Shown in pieces: positions 34,925-42,156 of a stretch of DNA of 64,000 nucleotides (position 1 is the first letter of the stretch; every line of letters starts with the position of its first letter). The notes beneath the pieces were generated by a model. That model did no database searches and was not told the origin of the DNA. It saw nothing but the letters and a program-made list of their open reading frames with translations. Origin of the DNA: Streptomyces sp. CB02056 (GTDB lineage Bacteria; Actinomycetota; Actinomycetes; Streptomycetales; Streptomycetaceae); assembly GCF_001905545.1 (NCBI RefSeq), contig NZ_LIPD01000001.1, forward strand, positions 705,561 to 769,560. The letters are read 5' to 3'. Both the position numbers and the translations under genes were made by a program.

Positions 34925-36649
34925 TCACGAGAGCTGCTCCTCGGTCGCCCGGGCCGCCCACTGGGCGAAGCGCTCGCCCTCGGTGCGGTCGGCCTGGTAG
35001 CGGGTCAGCACGCGCTCGACGTAGTCGGGCAGGCCCGCGCTGGTGACCTTGAGGCCGCGGACCTTGCGGCCGAAGCCGGCCTCCAGGCCGAGCGCGCCGC
35101 CGAGGTGGACCTGGTAGCCCTCGACCTGCTCGCCGTGCTCGTCGGTGACCAGCTGGCCCTTGAGGCCGATGTCGGCGACCTGGATGCGGGCGCAGGCGTT
35201 CGGGCAGCCGTTGATGTTGATGGTCAGCGGCTCGGCGAAGTCCGGCAGGCGCTGCTCCAGCTCGTCGATGAGCGTGCGGCCGCGCTCCTTGGTCTCGACG
35301 ATGGCGAGCTTGCAGTACTCGATGCCGGTGCAGGCCATGGTGCCGCGGCGGAACGGCGAGGGGGTGACCCGCAGGTCGAGCGCCTCCAGGCCGGCCACCA
35401 CGGAGTCGACGTGCTCCTCGGCGATGTCGAGGACGATCATCTTCTGCTCGGCGGTGGTGCGCACCCGGTCGCTGCCGTGGGCGGCGGCGAGGTCGGCGAT
35501 CCGGCCGAGCAGCTTGCCGTCGACCCGGCCGACGCGCGGGGCGAAGCCGATGTAGTAGCGGCCGTCCTTCTGCCGGTGGACGCCGACGTGGTCGCGCCAG
35601 CGGGCGGCGGGCTCGGCCGGGGCGGGGCCGTCGAGCAGCGGGCGCTCGAGGTACTCCTCCTCCAGGACCCGGCGGAACTTCTCCACGCCCCAGTCGGCGA
35701 CCAGGAACTTCAGCCGGGCGCGGTTGCGCAGGCGCCGGTAGCCGTAGTCGCGGAAGATGCCGATGACGCCGCCGTAGACGTCCGCGACCTCGTCCAGCGG
35801 GACCCACGCGCCCAGCCGCACGCCCAGCTTGGGGTTGGTGGACAGGCCGCCGCCGACCCACAGGTCGAAGCCGGGCCCGTGCTCGGGGTGGACCACGCCG
35901 ACGAAGGAGACGTCGTTGATCTCGTGCGCGACGTCCAGCAGCGGGGAGCCGGAGACCGCGCTCTTGAACTTGCGCGGCAGGTTGGAGAAGTCCGGGTTGC
36001 CGATGAAGCGGCGCTGGATCTCCTCGATGGCGGGCGTGCCGTCGATGATCTCGTCCTCGGCGATGCCGGCCACCGGGGAGCCGAGGATGACGCGCGGGGT
36101 GTCGCCGCAGGCCTCGGTGGTGGACAGGCCGACGGCCTCCAGCTTCTGCCAGATCGCCGGGACGTCCTCGATCCGGATCCAGTGGTACTGGATGTTCTGG
36201 CGGTCGGTCAGGTCGGCGGTGCCGCGCGCGTACTGCTCGGAGACCTCGGCGACCGCCCGCAGCTGGGGGACGGTCAGCCGGCCGCCGTCGATGCGGACCC
36301 GGAGCATGAAGAACTCGGCGTCCAGCTCGTGCGGGTCCAGGATCGCGGTCTTGCCGCCGTCGATGCCCTCCTTGCGCTGGGTGTAGAGCCCCCACCAGCG
36401 CATCCGGCCGCGCAGGTCGGCGGGGTCGATGGAGTCGAAGCCCCGGTGCGCGTAGATCGTCTCAATACGTGTCCGCACATTGAGACCGTCGTCGTCCTTC
36501 TTGAACTGCTCGTTGGCGTTCAGCGGGGTGTAGTGGCCCATGCCCCACTGGCCCTCGCCGCGGTGGCGGGTCACCTTGCGGGCCGCTGCGGGGCGCCGCT
36601 CGGCGGCGCGGTCGGCCGTGGGCTCGACGGTCTCGGGGGAGGTGGCCAT
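34925..36649 (-). CDS. sir: Ferredoxin-type sulfite (or nitrite) reductase
   Basis: Siroheme and [4Fe-4S] reductase of 574 aa. Two ferredoxin-like half repeats are visible (LYTQRKEGIDGGKTAILDPHEL near 88; RYYIGFAPRVGRVDGKLL near 365). The cluster/siroheme cysteines are C440-x5-C446 (TACTGIEYC) and C482-x3-C486 (NGCPNAC). It reduces sulfite to sulfide with electrons from ferredoxin; in the cys operon sulfite is the expected substrate rather than nitrite. AAGGA lies 7 bases before the ATG. Upstream is a short leader ORF with a Cys codon (36848-36931). Confidence 0.94.
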   Translation of the reverse strand: MATSPETVEPTADRAAERRPAAARKVTRHRGEGQWGMGHYTPLNANEQFKKDDDGLNVRTRIETIYAHRGFDSIDPADLRGRMRWWGLYTQRKEGIDGGKTAILDPHELDAEFFMLRVRIDGGRLTVPQLRAVAEVSEQYARGTADLTDRQNIQYHWIRIEDVPAIWQKLEAVGLSTTEACGDTPRVILGSPVAGIAEDEIIDGTPAIEEIQRRFIGNPDFSNLPRKFKSAVSGSPLLDVAHEINDVSFVGVVHPEHGPGFDLWVGGGLSTNPKLGVRLGAWVPLDEVADVYGGVIGIFRDYGYRRLRNRARLKFLVADWGVEKFRRVLEEEYLERPLLDGPAPAEPAARWRDHVGVHRQKDGRYYIGFAPRVGRVDGKLLGRIADLAAAHGSDRVRTTAEQKMIVLDIAEEHVDSVVAGLEALDLRVTPSPFRRGTMACTGIEYCKLAIVETKERGRTLIDELEQRLPDFAEPLTININGCPNACARIQVADIGLKGQLVTDEHGEQVEGYQVHLGGALGLEAGFGRKVRGLKVTSAGLPDYVERVLTRYQADRTEGERFAQWAARATEEQLS

Positions 36650-36847
36650 GGTGAAGTCCTTCTGGGCGGATGGCGCTGCTGCCGAATGGGTCGCGGGGCG
36701 TGTCCGGCCGTGCGGTACCGCTCTGACCTGCGGATTTCAAGGTCTTGAGGGCGGTGGCCGGGACCGGGCGGGCGCCTGCGCATCCGCTGCGGCGGGGATG
36801 GCGGGAAGGTCGGCGCCGGGTGCGGTGGTGCGGCGGAGACGGGGGGC

Positions 36848-36931
36848 TCAGGTCACCGGACAGATGGCGCTGGACACGCGAAGGAGATCGACGTGGAGTC
36901 GACCTACTAGGGTGGTTCCGGCGCTAGGCAT
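36848..36931 (-). CDS. 27-codon leader peptide upstream of sir (Cys-containing)
   Basis: A short ORF from ATG 36931 to TGA 36848 encodes 27 residues ending RLHVDLLRVSSAICPVT, with a single Cys at position 24. The core HVDLxRVSSAxC matches a family of streptomycete leader peptides that I recall upstream of sulfur genes. Cys-codon leader ORFs are known to attenuate cys operons in mycobacteria. It lies 198 bases upstream of sir, the first gene of the sulfate operon. No Shine-Dalgarno is visible, so a leaderless mRNA is possible. The 36849-36649 segment has GC-rich inverted segments but I could not fix a unique terminator/antiterminator pair. Confidence 0.72.
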   Translation of the reverse strand: MPSAGTTLVGRLHVDLLRVSSAICPVT

Positions 36932-36973
36932 GGCAAGAGATTCGCACGGCGCGGGACTCGCGGTCCACTAACA

Positions 36974-36986
36974 TCCAGATACTGGA
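36974..36986. promoter_or_regulatory. Short dyad upstream of the leader peptide
   Basis: TCCAG-ATA-CTGGA, perfect 5-bp arms, 43 bases upstream of the leader ATG, in an unusually A/T-rich patch. It could be a repressor operator or a promoter element for the sulfate operon. The other side of this 495-base gap leads to the YihY-type gene; nothing else coding is seen in 36932-37144. Confidence 0.4.
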
Positions 36987-37144
36987 CTCTGAGGTTTCGT
37001 CATGTGGGACATCCGGATGTTCCCGCCGCTCCCCGCCCGGACGTCCGGCGACGCGTCCGGCGACGCGCCCCCACCCCGCCCGGCCACGCGCCCGTACCCC
37101 CGGGGAGATCAACCGCCGGGCCCCGGCCCGATACGGTTGGCCCT

Positions 37145-38566
37145 GTGCAAGCAGCAGGCGATACGAGCAGAGCGAACGCCGAGCGGCCCTCCCGGCGGCG
37201 GGGCAAGGGCTCCCGGCGCGCGGCCAAACAGGCCACCTGGCGCCGCACGGCGTGGGAACTGATCAGGGACACCACCAACACCTGCGTCGAGTACCGGGTC
37301 ACCGGGCTCGCCGCGGAGGCGGCCTTCTTCACCCTGCTGTCGATCCCGCCGCTGCTGCTCGGGCTGGCCGGCACCCTCGGCTACCTCGACGAGTTCGTCG
37401 GCGCGGGCACCATCGCCGGGCTCAAGAAGAGCATCCTCTCGGCCTCCGGGACGGTGCTGTCGGACTCCTCCGTCAACGAGGTCGTGGTCCCGCTGCTGGA
37501 CGGGGTGTTCGACCGCACCCGGCCCGACCTCGTCTCGATCGGCTTCCTGCTGTCCCTGTGGTCCGGCTCCAGGGCCCTCTACATCTTCATCGACACCATC
37601 ACCGTCATGTACGGGCTCGACGGCAAGCGGGGCATCGTCAAGACCCGGCTGATGTCGCTCAGCCTCTACTTCGGCGCCCTGGTGATCGGCTCGCTGGTGC
37701 TGCCGCTGCTGATGGTCGGTCCGGGACTGCTGGAGAACGCCGTACCGGGGGTGTCCGGGCTGGTCGGCGCGCTCTACTGGCCGGTCGCCATCGTGCTGCT
37801 GACCGTCTCGCTGACCACCCTCTACCACCTGGCCGTCCCGGTCTCGACCCCGTGGCGCGAGGACATCCCCGGCGCCCTGGTCGCCCTGGTGGTGCTGGTC
37901 TTCTGCAGCGTCGGCCTGCGGGTCTACCTGGTCAGCTCGGTCGAGGGCCCCTCGGTGTACGGCTCGCTGGCGGCGCCGGTGGCCGTCCTGCTGTGGATCT
38001 TCGTGGTGGCGCTCGCGGTGCTCATCGGCGCCGCGATGAACGCCGCGATAGACCGCCGCTGGCCCACCCTGGAGACCGCCGACGCGCGCGCCGAGAACGA
38101 GCGCGCCCACGAGGAGGCCGCCGCCGCCGTGGTCCGCGAGGTCGCCGCCCGGCGGGCCGCCGAACGGGCCCGGCGCGCCCGCGAACTCGGGCTCGCCGAG
38201 GGCGTCGAGGAGGAGTGGGGCGAGGACGAGGGCGAGGACGTGCCCTCCGAGTACCCGGAGCGGTGGGCCGACGTGCTGGCCGCCGACAACGTGCGCGGCC
38301 GGCTCACCGCCCGCGGCGGGCCGCACCACCGGCCCGGGCCGCCGCCGCCGGACAGCGACCGGCCGGCCGGGCCGCCGCAGGCGGGCGGGGCGGGGGCGGG
38401 GCAGCCGGGGCCGGGCGCTGGGCCTGGGCCTGGACCTGGGCCTGGGCCTGGGCCGGGTTCGGGGCCGGGGGCGCCGTCCGGGCCGGGGCTGGGGCCGGTG
38501 CCGCCCGGGCAGCAGGTGCCGGGGTACCCGCCGAGGCCGCCCCGGCCGCCGTGGGAACAGCGGTAG
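37145..38566 (+). CDS. YihY/UPF0761-family membrane protein with Pro/Gly-rich tail
   Basis: Integral membrane protein of 473 aa from GTG 37145. The YihY fold is seen as VTGLAAEAAFFTLLSIPPLLLGLAGTLGYL (first helix), SLWSGSRALYIFIDTITVMYGL, and four further helices up to about residue 300 (VSTPWREDIPGALVALVVLVF, YGSLAAPVAVLLWIFVVALAVLIGAAMNA). Beyond 310 comes an Ala/Arg/Glu helical stretch that may form a coiled coil, then a Pro/Gly repeat tail (GPGP units, DNA about 38418-38460). The family was once called BrkB or RNase BN; its function is unresolved. Confidence 0.85.
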   Translation: MQAAGDTSRANAERPSRRRGKGSRRAAKQATWRRTAWELIRDTTNTCVEYRVTGLAAEAAFFTLLSIPPLLLGLAGTLGYLDEFVGAGTIAGLKKSILSASGTVLSDSSVNEVVVPLLDGVFDRTRPDLVSIGFLLSLWSGSRALYIFIDTITVMYGLDGKRGIVKTRLMSLSLYFGALVIGSLVLPLLMVGPGLLENAVPGVSGLVGALYWPVAIVLLTVSLTTLYHLAVPVSTPWREDIPGALVALVVLVFCSVGLRVYLVSSVEGPSVYGSLAAPVAVLLWIFVVALAVLIGAAMNAAIDRRWPTLETADARAENERAHEEAAAAVVREVAARRAAERARRARELGLAEGVEEEWGEDEGEDVPSEYPERWADVLAADNVRGRLTARGGPHHRPGPPPPDSDRPAGPPQAGGAGAGQPGPGAGPGPGPGPGPGPGSGPGAPSGPGLGPVPPGQQVPGYPPRPPRPPWEQR

Positions 38567-38591
38567 GCGGGGCGGACGGACGGTGACGGCA

Positions 38592-38621
38592 GGGCCTCTC
38601 CCGCGGGTGCGGGGGAGGCCC
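38592..38621 (+). terminator. Terminator after the YihY-type gene
   Basis: 11-bp stem GGGCCTCTCCC (38592-38602) / GGGGGAGGCCC (38611-38621) with one U-G pair and an 8-base loop, 25 bases past the stop, between convergent genes. Confidence 0.7.
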
Positions 38622-38675
38622 CGGTGCGTCAGGGCGTGGGGTGCGCCGCGGGTGCGTCGTGGGCCGGTCGGTGGG

Positions 38676-40301
38676 TCAGGGGGCGGACGGGTGCGGCGGG
38701 TGGCCGTACGCGGGGCGCAGCTCGGTCGGGGCGGAGGGGTCGGCGGCGCCGGGGGTGGAGGAGAGCGGTCCCGCCGGGGTCGGGTCCGTCGGGCGCTGGG
38801 CTGACGGGTCGTGCGGGGCGTCGGGGTCGGTGGGGCCGTACGGGCCGGGCGTGGACGGCTCGGCCGGGCGGGCCTGGGCCGGGAGCGGCTCGGGGGAGGG
38901 CTGGGCCGGGTCCAGGGCGGTGCGCCCGGAGGAGTCGCTCAGCTTGATCAGCAGCGCCACCATCAGCCAGTTCGCCAGCAGCGACGAGCCGCCGGCGGCC
39001 AGGAACGGCAACGCCTTGCCGGTCAGCGGGACCAGCCCGCTCACCCCGCCGACCACCACGAACACCTGGAGCGCCAGCGCCGCCGACAGACCGGTGGCCA
39101 GCAGCTTGCCGAACGGGTCGGTCAGGCCGATCGCGGTGCGCAGGCCGCGCTGGACCAGCAGCACGTAGACCAGCAGGATCGCCGTCACCCCGGCCAGGCC
39201 CAGCTCCTCGCCGATGGTGGTGAAGATGAAGTCGCTGCGCCCGGCGAAGCCGATCAGCCAGGGCCGTCCCGAGCCCAGGCCGGTCCCGGTCATGCCCCCG
39301 GTGCCCAGGCTGAACAGCGCCTCGGCGGGCTGCTCGGAGATCGCCATGTCGTGCACCGGCTTGTAGTAGTCGAGCGGGTGCAGCCAGGCCTCGACGCGGC
39401 CGTGCACATGGGGCTCCACCGTCCCGACCACCGCCGCGCCGCCGACCGCCATCAGCAGGCCGAGCACCACCCAGCTGGTGCGCTCGGTCGCCACGTACAG
39501 CATGACGATGAAGACGCCGAAGAAGATCAGCGAGGTGCCCAGGTCGCGCTCGAAGATCAGCACCAGCAGGCTGACCACCCAGATCGCCAGCACCGGGCCG
39601 GCGTGCCGGCCGCGCGGCAGGGTCAGCCCCCAGACCTTCCGCCCAGCCAGCGCCAGCGCGTCCCGGGAGGCCATCAGGTACCCCGCGAAGAAGATCGTGA
39701 TCGCGACCTTCACGAACTCGTCCGGCTCGAAGGAGAGCCCGAACAGCCGGATCCAGCGCTTGGCGCCGAAGCTGTCGCCCGGGGAGAGCACCGGCGCGGC
39801 CAGCAGGATCAGCGCACCCGCCATCAGCAGGTAGACGTAGCGCTGGAAGAAACGGTGGTGCTTGACGAAGACGATCAGCGCGAGCGCCGCCGCCACCGAG
39901 ATGAACACCCACATCAGCTGGGAGGGCGCCGCCGGGAGCTTCTGGTAGTCGCCCTTGGCGGCGTGCGCGGCCTTGTAGCTGAAGTCCAGCCGGTCCAGCA
40001 GCACCAGCCCGAAGCCGGTCAGGAAGACGCCCAGCGGCAGGATCAGCGGATCGGCGTACGGCGCGAACCGGCGCACCGCCAGGTGGGCCGCCCCGGCCAG
40101 CGCGCCCAGCGACAGGCCGTGCACCAGCAGCCCGGGCGGCATCCTGCCGGTGAGCGCCAGGTCGGCGTCGATGTGTCCCGCCAGACAGACGGCCACCGCG
40201 AGGGCCAGGAGGCCCAGTTCGATGTTGCGGTGGCGCGCCGCCAGCCGGCGGCCGTCGCCGCGTGCAGTGGTTCGCACCCTTGTCATCCCCTTGTCGGCCA
40301 C
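38676..40301 (-). CDS. SEDS-family protein (FtsW/RodA/SpoVE type)
   Basis: Peptidoglycan glycosyltransferase/SEDS membrane protein of up to 541 aa. Core signatures: AKRWIRLFGLSFEPDEFVKVAITIFFAGYL, IFERDLGTSLIFFGVFIVMLYVATER, and FIFTTIGEELGLAGVTAILLVYVLL with the conserved acidic residue. About twelve helices end near residue 430; the last 110 residues are a Pro/Thr-rich cytoplasmic tail. No partner PBP gene is adjacent, unlike the main division and elongation SEDS genes, so it may be a specialised (aerial growth or sporulation) copy. GTG 40301 and ATG 40286 are both possible starts. Confidence 0.9.
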   Translation of the reverse strand: MADKGMTRVRTTARGDGRRLAARHRNIELGLLALAVAVCLAGHIDADLALTGRMPPGLLVHGLSLGALAGAAHLAVRRFAPYADPLILPLGVFLTGFGLVLLDRLDFSYKAAHAAKGDYQKLPAAPSQLMWVFISVAAALALIVFVKHHRFFQRYVYLLMAGALILLAAPVLSPGDSFGAKRWIRLFGLSFEPDEFVKVAITIFFAGYLMASRDALALAGRKVWGLTLPRGRHAGPVLAIWVVSLLVLIFERDLGTSLIFFGVFIVMLYVATERTSWVVLGLLMAVGGAAVVGTVEPHVHGRVEAWLHPLDYYKPVHDMAISEQPAEALFSLGTGGMTGTGLGSGRPWLIGFAGRSDFIFTTIGEELGLAGVTAILLVYVLLVQRGLRTAIGLTDPFGKLLATGLSAALALQVFVVVGGVSGLVPLTGKALPFLAAGGSSLLANWLMVALLIKLSDSSGRTALDPAQPSPEPLPAQARPAEPSTPGPYGPTDPDAPHDPSAQRPTDPTPAGPLSSTPGAADPSAPTELRPAYGHPPHPSAP

Positions 40302-40385
40302 GTGGCGGGTCTCGCCGACGGGGCATCCTGCCAGACGTTTGTGTCTTCGCCCGCGGTTGCGGAAAAGAGGGGAAGGAGGGCAGAA

Positions 40386-40429
40386 CTTTGCCTGGGCAAA
40401 GCTTTGTTGGGGCTTGGTAAAGCTTTGTT
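40386..40429. repeat. Two-turn-spaced AAAGCTTTG direct repeats
   Basis: GGCAAAGCTTTGTT (40395-40408) recurs with one change at 40416-40429 (GGTAAAGCTTTGTT), offset exactly 21 bp. Each contains the palindrome AAAGCTTT. Just before, CTTTG (40386-40390) and CAAAG (40397-40401) form a further dyad. This A/T-rich island lies in the 310-base divergent gap (40302-40611) between the SEDS and CtaG-like genes. A -10-like TATAGA is at 40440-40445. No gene is seen in the gap. Confidence 0.6.
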
Positions 40430-40611
40430 CAGGCCCGGGTATAGAGGCGGGCCCCGGGTGCGGCGGGGGCGCGGCCGAGGGACATCATGGCCGGGCGCCG
40501 GGGTGCTCCGGTGTCGGGGTTCCCGATCGGCGGGTTCCCGGCCGATGGGTTCCAGACCGATGGGATTCGCGACAGGCGGGGACCACCGGGACGAGCGAGG
40601 TGAGCGGGCGG

Positions 40612-41742
40612 ATGGGCGCGGTGCTGGACGGCGCGATGGGTGCTCCGGCGGGTGGCCTGATGGGCGGCCCGGCGGGCGGTCCGGTGGGCGGCCCCGCCTC
40701 GGTGCTCGCCTACAGTGGCCCGCCGCCGTGGCAGTGGTCCGACCTGGCGACCTCCTGGACGGCCGAGCCGCTGGTGCTCGCGCTGTCGGTGCTGCTCGGC
40801 GCCTGGTACCTGGCGGCGGTGCGCCGCGTCAACCGGGCCGGCGGGGCCGGGAGCGGGGGTGGGGCTGGTTCCGGGGTCGGGGTCGGGGGCGGGGCCGGGT
40901 CCGCCGGCGGGCGCTGGCAGCCCACCCGTACCGTCGCGTTCCTCGGCGGGCTGCTGCTGTGGATCTGGTGCACCTGCTCCGGCCTCGGCGTGTACGACCG
41001 GATCCTCTTCACCGACCGGGCCGTGCAGGTCGTGCTGCTGCTGATGGTCGTCCCGCTGCTGCTGGCGCTCGGCGCGCCGGTCTCGCTGCTGGTCGAGGCG
41101 GCGCCGGCGGCCCGGCGGGAGCGCGTCCTGCGGGCGCTGCGCAGCCGGCCGTCCAAGGTGCTGATGTTCCCGGCGGTCTCCACCGCGCTGCTGATGGCGC
41201 CGCCGTGGCTGCTCTACTTCACGCCCTGGTACGAGTGGTCGGTGTCCAGCGGGCTCGGGAACGTGGTGCTGCACCTGGCGCTGGTGCTGCTCGGCCTCGC
41301 GTACTTCTGGCCGCGCCTGCAGCTCGACCCGGTCGGGCACGAGTACCCGCACCTGGTCGGGCTGTTCATCACCTTCGCCGAGGTGATCTTCGACGCGGGG
41401 CTCGGGATCGTGCTGATCTACGGCGGGCACCTGGTCGCCGAGCACTACTACCTGGCGCTCGGGCGGCCGTGGGGGCCGAGCCCGGCGCAGGACCAGACCT
41501 GGGGCGGCAACGCGTTCTGGGTGCTGGGGGACCTGGTCGGGCTGCCGTTCCTGGCCGCGCTGGTGCGGCGGATGGTGGTGCAGGGGCGGGAGGAGACCGA
41601 GGCGGTGGACGCCGAGCTGGACGCCCGCTTCGCGGCGGCGGCCGAGCGGGCGCGGGAGACGGGGCAGCCGGAGGAAGAGGAGACCGGGATGCGGCCGTGG
41701 TGGCTGGACGACCCGAACCTCAAGCACCGGTACGGGGGGTAG
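40612..41742 (+). CDS. Cytochrome c oxidase assembly protein, CtaG (caa3) type
   Basis: Polytopic membrane protein of 376 aa. About seven helices lie between residues 45 and 330. Characteristic blocks are VYDRILFTDRAVQVVLLLMVVPLLLALGAPVSL, WLLYFTPWYEWSV, HLALVLLGLAYFWPRLQLDPV and PHLVGLFITFAEVIFDAGLGIVL. This is the CtaG_Cox-like family linked to copper delivery during cytochrome oxidase assembly, or to copper resistance. The N terminus is a Gly/Ala-rich stretch with GGxxxG repeats, and a second low-complexity Gly/Ala loop is at 75-98. ATG 40612 is chosen; GTG 40600 is possible. Confidence 0.8.
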   Translation: MGAVLDGAMGAPAGGLMGGPAGGPVGGPASVLAYSGPPPWQWSDLATSWTAEPLVLALSVLLGAWYLAAVRRVNRAGGAGSGGGAGSGVGVGGGAGSAGGRWQPTRTVAFLGGLLLWIWCTCSGLGVYDRILFTDRAVQVVLLLMVVPLLLALGAPVSLLVEAAPAARRERVLRALRSRPSKVLMFPAVSTALLMAPPWLLYFTPWYEWSVSSGLGNVVLHLALVLLGLAYFWPRLQLDPVGHEYPHLVGLFITFAEVIFDAGLGIVLIYGGHLVAEHYYLALGRPWGPSPAQDQTWGGNAFWVLGDLVGLPFLAALVRRMVVQGREETEAVDAELDARFAAAAERARETGQPEEEETGMRPWWLDDPNLKHRYGG

Positions 41743-41771
41743 GGCGCGGCGGGGGCGGGTGTCTGGTGGCG

Positions 41772-41857
41772 GGGTGGCCGGGCCTGGCGGGGGTGGCCGG
41801 GTTTGGCGGGGTGGCCGGGCAGCCGGGTGGCCGGGTCTGGCAGGGGTGGCCGAGCGG
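41772..41857 (+). repeat. 19-bp tandem repeats downstream of ctaG-like gene
   Basis: Units of GGGTGGCCGGGYYTGGCRG at 41772-41790, 41791-41809 and 41825-41843, with partial copies at 41810-41824 and 41844-41857. It begins 30 bases after the ctaG-like stop. The G-rich strand has no spacers between units, so it is not a CRISPR array. It may act as a transcription block or simply be slippage. Confidence 0.75.
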
Positions 41858-41937
41858 CTGTTTGCGGCGGGCCAATTGTGGCCCTTCGAGGCCTTCCCGA
41901 CGGCCTCTTTCCCGCATTTCCGCAGGTCAAAAATAGG

Positions 41938-41966
41938 TTGGCCGGGATCCCCCGCTCCGCTAGCGT
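41938..41966 (+). promoter_or_regulatory. Promoter for the leader ORF / rsgA-like gene
   Basis: TTGGCC (41938-41943), 17-bp spacer, TAGCGT (41961-41966): a good match to the streptomycete housekeeping promoter. Transcription from about 41973 would give a leader of roughly 180 nt before the GTPase gene. Confidence 0.65.
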
Positions 41967-42015
41967 GTGACACATCCGGTTCGGGGGCCATTGGGCCGCC
42001 CGAGGAGTAGAGAGC

Positions 42016-42082
42016 AGGAGGTGAACCCCGTGGTCGTTGTCGCCCCGATAGCTGCCCAGGGCAGCACTCGCGTTCACCTCCT
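42016..42082 (+). promoter_or_regulatory. Leader stem: Shine-Dalgarno paired with 16S 3'-end mimic
   Basis: AGGAGGTGAA (42016-42025), a near-perfect Shine-Dalgarno, is exactly complementary over 10 bases to TTCACCTCCT (42073-42082). The right arm continues as TCACCTCCTTT (42074-42084), identical to the anti-Shine-Dalgarno end of bacterial 16S rRNA. The stem would bury the ribosome-binding site of the short ORF, and translation of that ORF runs through the right arm. Confidence 0.65.
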
Positions 42083-42101
42083 TTTCCCGGCCGCCGGCTG
42101 A
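42030..42101 (+). CDS. Putative 23-codon leader ORF upstream of rsgA-like gene
   Basis: From GTG 42030, 8 bases after AGGAGG, to TGA 42101. It encodes MVVVAPIAAQGSTRVHLLF followed by PAAG (23 residues), with three Val codons directly after the start. No family is recognised. The anti-Shine-Dalgarno copy is read as codons 15-18 (Val-His-Leu-Leu). It lies 55 bases before the GTPase start. GTG 42021 is a second possible start inside the ribosome-binding site. Confidence 0.5.
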   Translation: MVVVAPIAAQGSTRVHLLFPAAG

Positions 42102-42156
42102 GCCCTTCGCGCCAGCCGTAGCCCGCCGGGACATCTCCTCCCGAAGGGCCACTGCG

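Noticed and set aside
41772..41857. Repeats that could be a CRISPR array
   Set aside because: Units are directly adjacent with no spacers of uniform length, and no cas genes are near.
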